Positions 1 to 8,742 of a stretch of 64,000 nt of DNA are shown piece after piece. The first letter of the stretch is position 1, and every line of letters starts with the position of its first letter. The stretch is from Marinimicrobium koreense. Its GTDB lineage: Bacteria > Pseudomonadota > Gammaproteobacteria > Pseudomonadales > Cellvibrionaceae. The position numbers and the translations under genes are program-made. The DNA lies in contig NZ_RJUK01000001.1 of NCBI RefSeq assembly GCF_003762925.1, positions 2,046,001 through 2,110,000 on the forward strand, written 5' to 3'. The notes under the pieces were generated by a model. The model worked only from the letters and a program-made list of their open reading frames with translations. It ran no database searches and was not told where the DNA came from.

Positions 1-323
1 AAAGCCGCGACCATCAGCTGCGGAATCAACACCCCCGCCTCGCGGATCGGCACCAGAAAGCCGGCGAACCCCGATGAGGCCCCGGCCGCGCCGAGCAGCC
101 AGGGCAGGATCAGTCGGGCACTGGAGAGCTCATCCGCCACTTTACTGAAGGTGTTGGCGACCAGGTAGGCAAAAAAGTTGCGCGGTTGATGTCGGCAGGC
201 GTCCTCGGGAATATCCTTACAGACCCGTGCATCCTCATCGTCGTTCAATTGTTCGTAAACCCGGCTCAAGCGGGGGTAATCGGGGTACAGAACCTCGGGC
301 TTGGCAGGCTGATGGTCACTCAC
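1..323 (-). CDS. MFS-type permease, N-terminal part (gene runs off the left edge)
   Basis: Read leftwards from a GTG at 321-323, the frame stays open to the window edge (about 107 codons). A GGAGAG ribosome site lies just upstream. The first 60 or so residues are charged and cytoplasmic-looking. They are followed by a hydrophobic helix ending in a conserved-looking stretch with GFLVPIREAGVLIPQLMVAA, which resembles the first helices of a family of major facilitator permeases in marine gammaproteobacteria. The substrate cannot be told. It is transcribed away from cti; the 114 bases between them would carry both promoters. Family assignment is from memory of similar sequences, so it is moderate. 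Confidence 0.6.
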   Translation of the reverse strand, partial: MSDHQPAKPEVLYPDYPRLSRVYEQLNDDEDARVCKDIPEDACRHQPRNFFAYLVANTFSKVADELSSARLILPWLLGAAGASSGFAGFLVPIREAGVLIPQLMVAA

Positions 324-437
324 AGGCACTTTCTCTCCGGTCTGGTGTAGGCCGCCGCTCAGTATCGGTGCTTATCCGAATGATGTAAACCACAGCCTGT
401 TATACTCCCGAGACGATGAACGACCAAGGATCTTTCC

Positions 438-2786
438 ATGGCAACCGGACACTGGCTGACCCGGGGCTCACTGGTGACGCTCATACTGATCGTCATTGGC
501 TGCAGCGCGATCGGTCACCAACTGTGGAACCAACGCTATGGCGCCCCCACCCCGCGGGAGCCACTGCGCAATGCGTCGGAGGACGACCGGTTCCAGGCGC
601 ATATCAAACCGCTGATTGAGCACCGCTGTACCGTCTGTCACGGCTGTTACGACGCGCCCTGTCAGCTGAAAATGGAAGCCCGGGAAGGCCTGTTCCGGGG
701 CGCCCACGAGGACAAGGTGTACGACGGTACCCGCCTGCTCGGTGCCGAGCTCACCCGGCTGTTTGAAGATGCGGACAGCACCGCGCAGTGGCGCGAGAAA
801 GGCTTCTTCCCGGTCATCAACGAGCGCGCCGACAGTGCCCAAGCCAATCTCCAGGGTAGCGTGCTCGCGCGCATGCTCCAGCTCAAGCGGCAGCACCCCT
901 TGCCCACCCAGCCCGTCCTGCCCGACAGTTTCGATTTTTCCCTTAACCGCGACTGGCACTGCCCCAAGGCCGAGACCTTCGACAACTATGCCGAGGACTA
1001 CCCGCTGTGGGGCATGCCCTACGGACTACCGGGGCTGTCCGAGCGCGAGCACAACCGCCTGATCCACTGGCTGGAAGACGGCGCCCCCGCCGGGGCCCCC
1101 AACCCCATTGGCCCCGAGCTGCAACAGACCGTTCAGCAGTGGGAGCAATTTTTTAACGCCGACTCCCTCAAAGCCCGGCTGACCAACCGTTACCTGTACG
1201 AGCACCTGTTTCTGGCCAATCTGCATTTTGAGCCGAACCCGAAGGTGTTTTTCAAACTGGTCCGCTCCAGCACGCCCCCCGGTGAGCCCATTGAGCGCAT
1301 CAGCACTCGCCGCCCCTTCGATGACCCGGGGGTTGACCGGGTGTACTACCGCCTCTGGCGGGACCCGAGCAGCATTGTGGCGAAGAACCACCTGCCCTAC
1401 GCCCTGACGCCTGAGCGCATGACCCTCTGGCGAGAATGGTTTCTGAACGCGGATTACGCGGTCACCGAACTGCCGGGTTACCAGCCCGAACAGGCGGCCA
1501 ATCCCTTTGCGACCTTTGTGGATCTGCCAGTAAAGGCCCGCTACCAGTTTTTGCTGGATGAAGCCGAGTTCACCATCATGAATTTCATCAAGGGCCCGGT
1601 GTGTCGGGGTCAGGTGGCGCTCAATGTGATTCAGGATCACTTCTGGGTGAGCTTTGTCGACCCGGCGTTTACCGCCGATAAATGGGATGGCGAGTTTCTG
1701 GCCAACAACAGCGAGCACCTGAAACTGCCTGCCGGAGTCGGCAACACCCTGCTGCCAATGACCAACTGGCGGCGCTACTCACAGCTGCAGAAAAATTACC
1801 TGGCCGCCAAAGCCACCCACCTGTCCAATAAGTTTGGCGAGCGTGAACCGCTCAACATGGAAATGATCTGGGATGGCGAAGGCCAGAACACCAACGCCGC
1901 GCTGACCATTTTCCGACACACCGACAGTGCCAGCGTGCACCGCGGTTTTATCGGGCCCGAGCCGAAAACCAGCTGGGTGATCGACTACCCCCTGTTGGAG
2001 CGGATTCACTACCTGCTGGTGGCGGGCTTTGATGTCTACGGCAATACCTCCCACCAACTGCTGAGCCGGCTGTATATGGACTTCCTGCGCATGGAAGGCG
2101 AGATGAACTTCATCAACTTCCTGCCCGAGCCAGTCCAGGAGCCGACCATTGCCCACTGGTATCGGGACGCCGAAGAAGACCTCAAGGAATACCTGGACGT
2201 TTACCAGAACAACCTCCAGGTAGAGACCGCCCTGGAATACCCGTCGGGCCAGGACCACCAACGGCGACTCTACCAGTTGTTGAGCAGGCGGCTTCAGCCG
2301 GTCCTCTCCGGCGAGCACCAGTTGGACGAACTGACGCTGAATGAGCGCACCAGAGAAGCGCTGCAGACACTGCACTCATTGGAGGGAGAGGCCCTGCGGG
2401 TACTGCCTCCGACAACGGTCATCTATGTGCCCGACAGCGCGCTGTTCACACTGATTCACCACAACGCCTACAGCAACCTGTCATCGCTGTTTATGGAGCA
2501 GGAGCGGCGCCTGCCGCAGGAAGACACACTGAGTGTGGCGGCGGGCATCATCGGGAGTTACCCGAACAGCTTTATGATGATGGATGAGCAGGACATTCCG
2601 GCCTTCGTGAATCAGGTGCGTGCCATGAGCGAAGAGCGGGATTACCGGAAACTGAAGGATCGCTACGGGGTGCGCCGGAGCGATCCAAACTTCTGGGCGA
2701 TCAGTGACGACATCCACGCGCTATATCGTAAGCGCGCGGGGGTACGGGCAGGACTACTGGATTACAACCGGTTGGAAAACCGATAG
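438..2786 (+). CDS. cti: Fatty acid cis/trans isomerase (Cti)
   Basis: Converts cis-unsaturated acyl chains of membrane phospholipids into trans isomers in the periplasm, a fast response to solvents or heat that makes the membrane more rigid. The 782-residue length suits the family. One N-terminal hydrophobic segment (about residues 11-28) would act as signal or anchor. The c-type haem site CTVCH is at residues 64-68, followed by GCYDAPCQLKM, which is typical of Cti. The ATG at 438 follows AAGGA at a good distance. A TATACT at 401-406 could be a -10 box, but no convincing -35 is seen. The gene stands alone: the next gene converges on it with only a few bases between stops. Confidence in the family is high. 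Confidence 0.93.
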   Translation: MATGHWLTRGSLVTLILIVIGCSAIGHQLWNQRYGAPTPREPLRNASEDDRFQAHIKPLIEHRCTVCHGCYDAPCQLKMEAREGLFRGAHEDKVYDGTRLLGAELTRLFEDADSTAQWREKGFFPVINERADSAQANLQGSVLARMLQLKRQHPLPTQPVLPDSFDFSLNRDWHCPKAETFDNYAEDYPLWGMPYGLPGLSEREHNRLIHWLEDGAPAGAPNPIGPELQQTVQQWEQFFNADSLKARLTNRYLYEHLFLANLHFEPNPKVFFKLVRSSTPPGEPIERISTRRPFDDPGVDRVYYRLWRDPSSIVAKNHLPYALTPERMTLWREWFLNADYAVTELPGYQPEQAANPFATFVDLPVKARYQFLLDEAEFTIMNFIKGPVCRGQVALNVIQDHFWVSFVDPAFTADKWDGEFLANNSEHLKLPAGVGNTLLPMTNWRRYSQLQKNYLAAKATHLSNKFGEREPLNMEMIWDGEGQNTNAALTIFRHTDSASVHRGFIGPEPKTSWVIDYPLLERIHYLLVAGFDVYGNTSHQLLSRLYMDFLRMEGEMNFINFLPEPVQEPTIAHWYRDAEEDLKEYLDVYQNNLQVETALEYPSGQDHQRRLYQLLSRRLQPVLSGEHQLDELTLNERTREALQTLHSLEGEALRVLPPTTVIYVPDSALFTLIHHNAYSNLSSLFMEQERRLPQEDTLSVAAGIIGSYPNSFMMMDEQDIPAFVNQVRAMSEERDYRKLKDRYGVRRSDPNFWAISDDIHALYRKRAGVRAGLLDYNRLENR

Positions 2787-2790
2787 GGCA

Positions 2791-4467
2791 TCAGTCATCC
2801 ACCGGACGATAGTGCTCACACCAGGCAGCAAACTGCCGACCCGGTAAGGCGGGCGTAAAGAAAAACCCCTGCACCTGATCGCAACCCATCGACCGGAGCA
2901 GCCGGTACTGCTCGGCATTTTCAACCCCCTCGGCGGTGACCACCAGGTCGAGGGCGTGCCCCATATCCACCAGGCTGGCCATCAGTTTGCGGGAGCGTTC
3001 CTGGCTCTCCAAAGGTTGAACAAACGCCCGGTCAATCTTGATCCCGGTGATCGGTAGGTGCTGCAGGTACTCAAACGAGGCAAAGCCGGTACCGAAGTCA
3101 TCGATACTGACTGAAAATCCCATGGCTCTGAGCCGCTCAATTGCAACCCGAGCCGCTTGCAGATTCTGAATCAGAGCGCTTTCGGTTACCTCGACTTCAA
3201 TGTGCGCCGGCGCCACCCCCAGGCGACGGACCTGCTGCTCGAGATAAGCCGGCATGCGCTCATCCATCAGATTACGGGCAGAAAAATTGATGCTGACCGG
3301 GTGGGACTGCCAGGCCACAAATTCACAGGCCGCCCGGCTGACAAATTCGGTCACCGGCGCAATCAGGGTCGTATCCTCCACCTTGGGCATAAACTGGCCG
3401 GGGGGAATCAATTGACGTTCGCTGTCACGCCAGCGGATCAGCGCTTCACTGCCCACCAGCGCACCGTCACGCAGACGTACCTTGGGCTGGTAGTGCAGCT
3501 CGAACTCGCCGCGTTCCAGCCCGCGCCGGACGTTGGAAATCAGAGTAATATGGGACAGCTTTTTCTTGGACAAGTCGGAATCGTAAGGGCAGTAGCTCAC
3601 GCCTTTACGAATGGCCGAGAAGAGTGCAATCCTCGCTTCACTGATCAGCTCATCCGTCGCCGACCCCAGCCCCGATTTGAAAGCACTGCCCAGGACCAGC
3701 TGCACCCGGACCGGCACCGATTGAACGACCAGGTTATCTTCCCCGGCCTCGATGATGCGCCGGGCCATTGCCTGAAGTAACACCTCATCGGCCCCGGGCA
3801 ACAGCACAATGAGCTCCGAAACACTGAACCGGTACACACTGGAGTCACCACCAACCAGGTGGCGCAGACGCTCGCCCACGAGCCCCGCCAGCTCATCCGA
3901 CGCATCCGCCCCCATGGCCTCCAGCACGTCGGTAATGTCGGTCAGGCGAACAATGATCAGCCCAACGGGTGCCTCTCGCCACCCCTCACTGTTCTTCCAG
4001 GCGTGAAGATCCTGATCGAGGGCCACCTGATTGGGCAGGCCCGAGCGAGGATCGGTGCGCACCAGCGCCTCCCGTTCGCGATAGGCGCCCCGCAGGCTTT
4101 GAAACAGGCCGCCGGCGACGCCGCCCAGAAAAAGGTACAGCCCCATGCGCAGCAGCCAGTTGACCGGCTCCTGCATCACCGCCTGCTCCACATTCAGCGG
4201 CATCACCGCCATCAGGGAGCTGGCCAGCAGCGCAGCGAAAAGTCCGCCGGCGAGCCCGTACCAGGCCGAGGCGAACAAAACAGGGATCAACATCAGGTAG
4301 GGGTAGGCGTACGCGGTACCGCCGGTCTGATAGACCGTCAAAGTCCCGAGCGCCAGCAGCGCCAGGATAAAAAGAAGACAGTATAAGTGACGTATGGCCT
4401 GCGGACCGGCCAGAATATTGACCGTCGCCAGATGGCTGCGCTTCCGTAAACCCTCTGCAATATCCAT
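2791..4467 (-). CDS. Membrane-bound GGDEF-EAL protein, probable c-di-GMP phosphodiesterase
   Basis: The N-terminal third has several hydrophobic helices (about residues 25-115) of a membrane sensor module. Next comes a GGDEF-like domain in which the signature is replaced by SVSEL, so diguanylate cyclase activity is unlikely. A C-terminal EAL domain keeps the expected residues: SEALIRW, a metal-binding Asn in NFSARN, EVTES, DDFGTGF, KIDRAF and AEGVEN. The likely net activity is hydrolysis of c-di-GMP, with the degenerate GGDEF possibly binding GTP as an allosteric input. The ATG at 4465-4467 is preferred because GGGAGGGGAGAGA sits directly in front; a TTG 15 bases upstream lies inside that ribosome site. 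The signal sensed is unknown. Confidence 0.85.
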   Translation of the reverse strand: MDIAEGLRKRSHLATVNILAGPQAIRHLYCLLFILALLALGTLTVYQTGGTAYAYPYLMLIPVLFASAWYGLAGGLFAALLASSLMAVMPLNVEQAVMQEPVNWLLRMGLYLFLGGVAGGLFQSLRGAYREREALVRTDPRSGLPNQVALDQDLHAWKNSEGWREAPVGLIIVRLTDITDVLEAMGADASDELAGLVGERLRHLVGGDSSVYRFSVSELIVLLPGADEVLLQAMARRIIEAGEDNLVVQSVPVRVQLVLGSAFKSGLGSATDELISEARIALFSAIRKGVSYCPYDSDLSKKKLSHITLISNVRRGLERGEFELHYQPKVRLRDGALVGSEALIRWRDSERQLIPPGQFMPKVEDTTLIAPVTEFVSRAACEFVAWQSHPVSINFSARNLMDERMPAYLEQQVRRLGVAPAHIEVEVTESALIQNLQAARVAIERLRAMGFSVSIDDFGTGFASFEYLQHLPITGIKIDRAFVQPLESQERSRKLMASLVDMGHALDLVVTAEGVENAEQYRLLRSMGCDQVQGFFFTPALPGRQFAAWCEHYRPVDD

Positions 4468-4644
4468 TCTCTCCCCTCCCAAGTCCGCCCCCTGGCGGGA
4501 GACGGATGACCATCCACTACAAGCTTAGAACAAAAAAGCGTTATGAGATTTCTGGCCGCATAAAAGCCGAACGAGTGGGCCGTTCAAGGGAGAGTGTAGT
4601 ATCTACTATTCAGATATACAAATAGGGAGGGAAGTCCCGGTCAG

Positions 4645-4920
4645 TTACTCCTCTTCATCCACCGGGGCCAGGTCGTGTCTTGCCAGGTGTGCTTCAAAGC
4701 GGCGTATCAAGGTGCGCAGACTGACCCCGAACACCCGACACAAGTCCAGTAGCTGGATCAGGTCGAGGCGACGAACACCGCGCTCCACATCACTTATGAA
4801 AGACTGAGGTCGACCCAGTGCCTGTGAACATTGTGTCTGTGTCAAGCCAGCCTCAGAGCGCAATTCTCTCAGCACTTCCAGCAACACTTTTGTTTCCGTT
4901 CTGTACAGCGATTTAGACAT
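4645..4920 (-). CDS. Small XRE-family (Cro/CI-type) helix-turn-helix regulator
   Basis: A 91-residue protein that is almost entirely one HTH domain: helices from about residue 12 to 68, with GLTQTQCSQALGRPQSFISD as the helix-turn-helix core, followed by a short acidic tail ending DEEE. It should bind DNA as a dimer. The ATG follows AGGAAACC. An 8-bp inverted repeat at 4974-4999, 54 bases upstream of the start, is a natural candidate for its own operator. No toxin or phage gene is adjacent, so this looks like a stand-alone regulator rather than an antitoxin. Targets are unknown. Confidence 0.8.
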   Translation of the reverse strand: MSKSLYRTETKVLLEVLRELRSEAGLTQTQCSQALGRPQSFISDVERGVRRLDLIQLLDLCRVFGVSLRTLIRRFEAHLARHDLAPVDEEE

Positions 4921-4973
4921 GGTTTCCTACCAAACTCGTGAGCAAGACTGCAATTTATCGTCACAGAGCTGAT

Positions 4974-4999
4974 ATCTGATTAATAGATACAAATCAGAT
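4974..4999. promoter_or_regulatory. Inverted repeat upstream of the XRE gene, possible autoregulatory operator
   Basis: ATCTGATT at 4974-4981 is matched by AATCAGAT at 4992-4999, with a 10-base AT-rich spacer. This is a perfect 8-bp dyad, about the size an XRE dimer contacts. It lies in the region that must hold the promoter of the leftward XRE gene. The dyad is seen directly; the role is inferred. Confidence 0.45.
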
Positions 5000-5097
5000 G
5001 AAACTTTTAGCCATTCAAAACCCGTCTACTATCAACTGTAGCAGTTATAACGGAAAGCAGACGTCAAAATATTGTCAGAAAACGGAGGCTCGACGGG

Positions 5098-5919
5098 TCA
5101 GCGGACCCACAGAAAAGGGTCCAGATGGAACAACTGTTTTAACTCACGGTACACCAGGGGATAGGCGTAATACAAAGTCTCCGGACGCACGAAAAATGTT
5201 TCGCAGATCACCGAGAAAAACTCTTCCGGATTGGTTGCGGCGTATGAATCAATCATTCGCGCCGATTCAGAGTTCGACTGACTCACATCATCGAAGGCCG
5301 CGGACATGATGTCGGCCCATCGCTGAACACTCTGGGGATCGCGCAACGGTGGCGTACCGTCCATCACGCCGTCGTAACCATCCAACTGATGGGCGTATTC
5401 GTGAATCACCAGGCAGTGGCTGTCTTCGCCGCGCAGGTCCTGTTCGATGTCCGCCCAGGAGAGCACCACCTTGCCCTGCTCCCAGGACTCCCCCAGCAGC
5501 TCCTGACGCTCATAGGCGACCAGTCCCAACTCATCGGCCACCTCACCCTCGCGCACGAACGCCTCGGGATACAGCAGCACCACCGGAAACCCGGACCACT
5601 GCATGCGACCTTCACCGGCGTTCATCAGCGCTGCTTGAGCGAGGGTCAGCACGCGCATGGGTTCGGTCACGGTAAGGCCATTACAGCCGTAAAAACGGGT
5701 ATGGGCGAGCATCACCTGCAACTGACGATGCAGGTTGAGGCGCACCGGCTCGGGAAGGTAGGGGTACAACCACCAGCGGTCCTGCAGCCACTGCTGCCAA
5801 CTGGCCGGCAGGGGTTGCTCGGCCAGTGCACGGCTATGTCGATAGCGACGAATCGGGGCGTACACCAGCGCCGCCACCAGAACCCCGGTGAGTAAAAACA
5901 GCCAGAACAGTGCCACCAC
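5098..5919 (-). CDS. mtfA: MtfA-type zinc peptidase (peptidase family M90)
   Basis: The zinc motif HEYAHQLDG gives HExxH at residues 173-177, and the later ATNPEEFFSVICETFF segment supplies the third ligand region, as in MtfA. Family knowledge: E. coli MtfA is an aminopeptidase-like protein that binds the repressor Mlc and so affects the glucose phosphotransferase system. Whether that role holds here is unknown. This copy has an N-terminal hydrophobic helix (residues 2-22) before an Arg-rich stretch, so it may be anchored to the inner membrane. The start is GTG at 5917-5919 with GGGAGGC upstream. It lies just after hemN on the same strand, 43 bases away, and could share its transcript. Confidence 0.88.
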   Translation of the reverse strand: MVALFWLFLLTGVLVAALVYAPIRRYRHSRALAEQPLPASWQQWLQDRWWLYPYLPEPVRLNLHRQLQVMLAHTRFYGCNGLTVTEPMRVLTLAQAALMNAGEGRMQWSGFPVVLLYPEAFVREGEVADELGLVAYERQELLGESWEQGKVVLSWADIEQDLRGEDSHCLVIHEYAHQLDGYDGVMDGTPPLRDPQSVQRWADIMSAAFDDVSQSNSESARMIDSYAATNPEEFFSVICETFFVRPETLYYAYPLVYRELKQLFHLDPFLWVR

Positions 5920-5962
5920 ACGCCTCCCGATCAGTACTGGGAAGCATTGTACACGGATTGGC

Positions 5963-7354
5963 TCAGATCACTTTCGAATAGCGAATCTGGTTGCCAGTAT
6001 CCAGGTATTGATCGAAGACCATGCACACGCGACGAATCAAAAGCCGCCCCTTGTTCAGCACGGTAATACCGGCCGGGGTAACCTCGATCAATCCGTCTTC
6101 CACCATGGGCGCCAACTGGGCCAGCTCATCCCGAAAATACTGATTGGGGTTGATGCCAAAGCGTTCGTAGAGTTGGCCAAAGCTGAGCTTGAAGTGACAG
6201 ATCAACTGGTTGATCACCGCGCGGCGCAAATGATCTTCGGGCTGCAGGCGCACGCCTTTGATCAACGCGGGGCGCCCTTCATCGATGCGCGTCTGATACT
6301 CCTCCACTTTCTTGGCATTCTGGATGTAGGTGCTACCGTAATAACTGATCGCCGACACGCCAAAGGCGATCAGATCACACTCGGCGTGAGTCGAGTAACC
6401 CTGAAAGTTGCGTTGCAGTCGGCCTTCCTGCTGCGCCTTGACCAGGCTGTCGTCCGGCTTGGCGAAGTGATCCATGCCAATATACACATAACCCGCCGAC
6501 TGCAGACGCTCAATGGCTTCGTGCAGAATGGCGAGTTTGTCCTGAGGCGAAGGCAGGTCCGATTCGTGAATCAGACGCTGGCTTTTGAACAGGTGCGGCA
6601 AGTGGGCATAGTTGAACAGGGACAACCGATCCGGGCCCAGGTCAATCACCTGATCCAGGGTTTCTTTTACACTGGCACGGGTCTGCAGCGGCAGGCCGTA
6701 AATCAGATCCATGCTGATGGACTGGTAGCCCTGATCCCGCGCCACATCCACCAGCTCGCGTACCTGCTCGACGCTGTTATAACGGTTGACCGCGCGCTGC
6801 ACCTCGGGATTGAAATCCTGCACCCCCATGCTGACCCGGTTGAACCCCAACTGACGCATGTGAACCAGCTTACCCACCGACATACGCCCCGGGTGTACCT
6901 CCACGGAGTACTCCCCTTCGTCGTTATCCAGCAGTTGAAAGTGCCGACGGGTCGCATCCATCAGCCAGGTCATCTCGTCTTCACTGATGTAGGTAGGTGT
7001 GCCACCGCCCCAGTGCAACTGGCTCACCGGGCGATCGGTATCGAACACCTCGGCCTGCAGGGCCATCTCCCGATCCACGCGCTCCAGGTAGGGCATGGCC
7101 CGGCTGCGCTTGTGGGTCACGATTTTGTTGCAGGCGCAGTAAAAGCAGAGGGTGTCGCAGAAGGGAATATGAAAATACAGGGATAGCGGCTTGCCGCTGC
7201 GGTTGCTGCGCGCCACGGCCTCGAGCCATTGTTGACGGGAGAAGTCGTCCCGGAACTGGGGCGCGGTGGGGTAGGAGGTGTAGCGCGGTCCGCTCAGGTC
7301 GTAGCGGTCGATGACGGACTGATCCCAGGCGAGAGGCTCTTGGTATAAGGACAT
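5963..7354 (-). CDS. hemN: Oxygen-independent coproporphyrinogen III oxidase (radical SAM)
   Basis: Decarboxylates two propionate side chains of coproporphyrinogen III to give protoporphyrinogen IX without oxygen, the anaerobic step of haem synthesis in the cytoplasm. The 463 residues match the family. The radical SAM cluster motif CDTLCFYCAC has its cysteines at 66, 70 and 73, with the extra HemN cysteine at 75. GGGTPTY follows, and the N-terminal DLSGPRYTSYPTA is the HemN signature that separates it from HemW. An FNR/Anr-like box lies 59 bases upstream of the ATG, which fits induction at low oxygen, in line with nitrate reductase genes elsewhere in the window. Confidence 0.95.
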   Translation of the reverse strand: MSLYQEPLAWDQSVIDRYDLSGPRYTSYPTAPQFRDDFSRQQWLEAVARSNRSGKPLSLYFHIPFCDTLCFYCACNKIVTHKRSRAMPYLERVDREMALQAEVFDTDRPVSQLHWGGGTPTYISEDEMTWLMDATRRHFQLLDNDEGEYSVEVHPGRMSVGKLVHMRQLGFNRVSMGVQDFNPEVQRAVNRYNSVEQVRELVDVARDQGYQSISMDLIYGLPLQTRASVKETLDQVIDLGPDRLSLFNYAHLPHLFKSQRLIHESDLPSPQDKLAILHEAIERLQSAGYVYIGMDHFAKPDDSLVKAQQEGRLQRNFQGYSTHAECDLIAFGVSAISYYGSTYIQNAKKVEEYQTRIDEGRPALIKGVRLQPEDHLRRAVINQLICHFKLSFGQLYERFGINPNQYFRDELAQLAPMVEDGLIEVTPAGITVLNKGRLLIRRVCMVFDQYLDTGNQIRYSKVI

Positions 7355-7412
7355 GGTGTGGCTCGGTTTGTTGACGTGGGCGTTAGTCTAGGGCGGCGGG
7401 ATCGACGTTGCG

Positions 7413-7426
7413 TTGACCTTGGTCAA
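7413..7426. promoter_or_regulatory. FNR/Anr-like box upstream of hemN
   Basis: TTGACCTTGGTCAA is a perfect 14-base palindrome. It fits the FNR/CRP-family pattern TTGA-N6-TCAA, with C and G in place of the T and A of the strict FNR consensus (TTGAT-N4-ATCAA). Its centre is about 65 bases before the hemN start codon, a normal place for an activator site. The palindrome is seen; the regulator (Anr, FNR or Dnr type) is inferred. Confidence 0.65.
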
Positions 7427-7449
7427 GCCGGTGTCATTACGTCACCTCC

Positions 7450-7542
7450 GGTTACGGCGGATGCGGCCTTTGGCCTTATCCGCCCTACGCGAACCACGGC
7501 AGTATCCGTAGGGCGGATAAGCGAAGCGCATCCGCCGCAACC
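7450..7542. repeat. REP-like palindromic repeat, inverted pair
   Basis: Two units of the window's main dispersed repeat face each other. The left one (about 7451-7490) reads CGGCGGATGC...TATCCGCCCTACG; the right one (7507-7542) reads GTAGGGCGGATAAGCGAAGC followed by GCATCCGCCG. Each unit folds on itself through GGCGGAT/ATCCGCC. The stretch 7355-7672 holds no gene. Besides this pair it contains the hemN regulatory box and a second, shorter palindrome near 7633. Comparable units occur near 16830, 19318, 26281, 27413-27575 and 37731. Confidence 0.8.
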
Positions 7543-7632
7543 AACACACAACCCCGCCGCTCCCATACCCCCAATCTACTGCCCAAGGACCGGCCAAACC
7601 ATACCGCTCTTGGGGTATACCATTGGTTCATT

Positions 7633-7664
7633 GGTGGATAAGGCCCGAAAGGCCGTCATCCACC
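7633..7664. repeat. REP-like palindrome, variant unit at the 3' end of purK
   Basis: GGTGGATAAGGCC, CGAAA, then GGCCGTCATCCACC makes a hairpin 9 bases beyond the purK stop codon. It is a variant of the larger repeat family, with GGTGGAT/ATCCACC instead of GGCGGAT/ATCCGCC. Lying right behind purK, it may act as a terminator or stabilise the transcript's 3' end, but there is no T run. Confidence 0.6.
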
Positions 7665-7672
7665 ATCACGCT

Positions 7673-8737
7673 TTATAACTGCGCCAAGGCCCAATCAAAC
7701 ACACACTGATCCTCGGCATCCACCTGTCCCTGCATCTGCTTGAGGCTGTCCATCAAGGCCTCCACATTGGGTCGGTGCAGATTCACATGCCCCACCTTGC
7801 GCCCGGGGCGAATTTCCTTCGCGTACCAATGCACATGGGTACCGGTCACCCCGAGCCACTCGGTGCGCCAATCCCGCCCGAGCAGGTTGTACATCATGGT
7901 GACTCCGTACACTTCCGGAGTGATCAGCGGCAGGTCTGCCACGGCCCGCAAATGCAGCTCAAACTGGCTGATATCCGCCCCGGCCTGGGTCCAGTGGCCG
8001 GAGTTATGTACCCGGGGCGCCAGTTCGTTGACCAGCAGGTGTCCTTCTTCCACAAAGCACTCCATGGCCATCACACCGACATAGCCCTGATCATCCATAA
8101 TACGACCGAGCCATTCCTCGGCCAGTTGCTGCTGCTCGGCGGGCACATCCAGATTGCCCACGCTCGCCCGCAATATGCCGCTCTCGTGCCAATTACGGGT
8201 GAGCGGATAGAAAACCTTCTCTCCAGCACGATTGCGCGCGCCCACCAGAGAAACCTCGTGGCTGAAGGGAATCATCGCCTCGGCGATACACTCATTGGCC
8301 CACTCGGCCAGCACCGGCTCGCCCGGCTGCCAGCGCCATTGGCCACGACCGTCGTAGCCTCCGCGGCGACGCTTGATCACCGCCGGGCAGCCCAGTTCAT
8401 CGAGCTGTGCGGCCATGCCCGCCTCGTCCCCCAGGGACACCCAGGGGGCGGTGGGCACATTGAGTCGATCCAGCAGGCTTTTCTGCCGCTCCCGGTCGAT
8501 CACCGAGTGCAGTGCCGTGGCGTTGAGAAAATTCGGGTGGTCTTTCAGTTGCACACCGCGCGGAGAGTCCGGCCAATGCTCCAGCTCGACGGTAATCACA
8601 TCGCTGTCGCGCAGCTCCAGCCGGTCATCACTGGTGGGATTGACCGGCATCACTTCGATCTGCATGGGCGCGGCGGCCTGCTGCAGCATTTGGCCCAACT
8701 GACCGTTACCGGCCACGATAATACGCGGAACACTCAT
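7673..8737 (-). CDS. purK: N5-carboxyaminoimidazole ribonucleotide synthase (PurK)
   Basis: Uses ATP and bicarbonate to carboxylate aminoimidazole ribonucleotide to N5-CAIR in purine synthesis. It is an ATP-grasp enzyme of 354 residues. The N-terminal VAGNGQLGQMLQQAA nucleotide-binding segment, the central RRRGGYDGRGQW ATP-grasp loop and NELAPRVHNSGHWTQ near the active site are all PurK signatures. The ATG at 8735-8737 is 5 bases after the purE stop, so purE and purK form an operon and hand the unstable N5-CAIR from one enzyme to the next. Confidence 0.96.
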   Translation of the reverse strand: MSVPRIIVAGNGQLGQMLQQAAAPMQIEVMPVNPTSDDRLELRDSDVITVELEHWPDSPRGVQLKDHPNFLNATALHSVIDRERQKSLLDRLNVPTAPWVSLGDEAGMAAQLDELGCPAVIKRRRGGYDGRGQWRWQPGEPVLAEWANECIAEAMIPFSHEVSLVGARNRAGEKVFYPLTRNWHESGILRASVGNLDVPAEQQQLAEEWLGRIMDDQGYVGVMAMECFVEEGHLLVNELAPRVHNSGHWTQAGADISQFELHLRAVADLPLITPEVYGVTMMYNLLGRDWRTEWLGVTGTHVHWYAKEIRPGRKVGHVNLHRPNVEALMDSLKQMQGQVDAEDQCVFDWALAQL

Positions 8738-8742
8738 GAGGC

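Noticed and set aside
7450-7542. CRISPR array or integron attC sites among the dispersed repeats
   Set aside because: Units are palindromic and irregularly spaced, with no spacers of constant length, cas genes, integrase or attC core sites.
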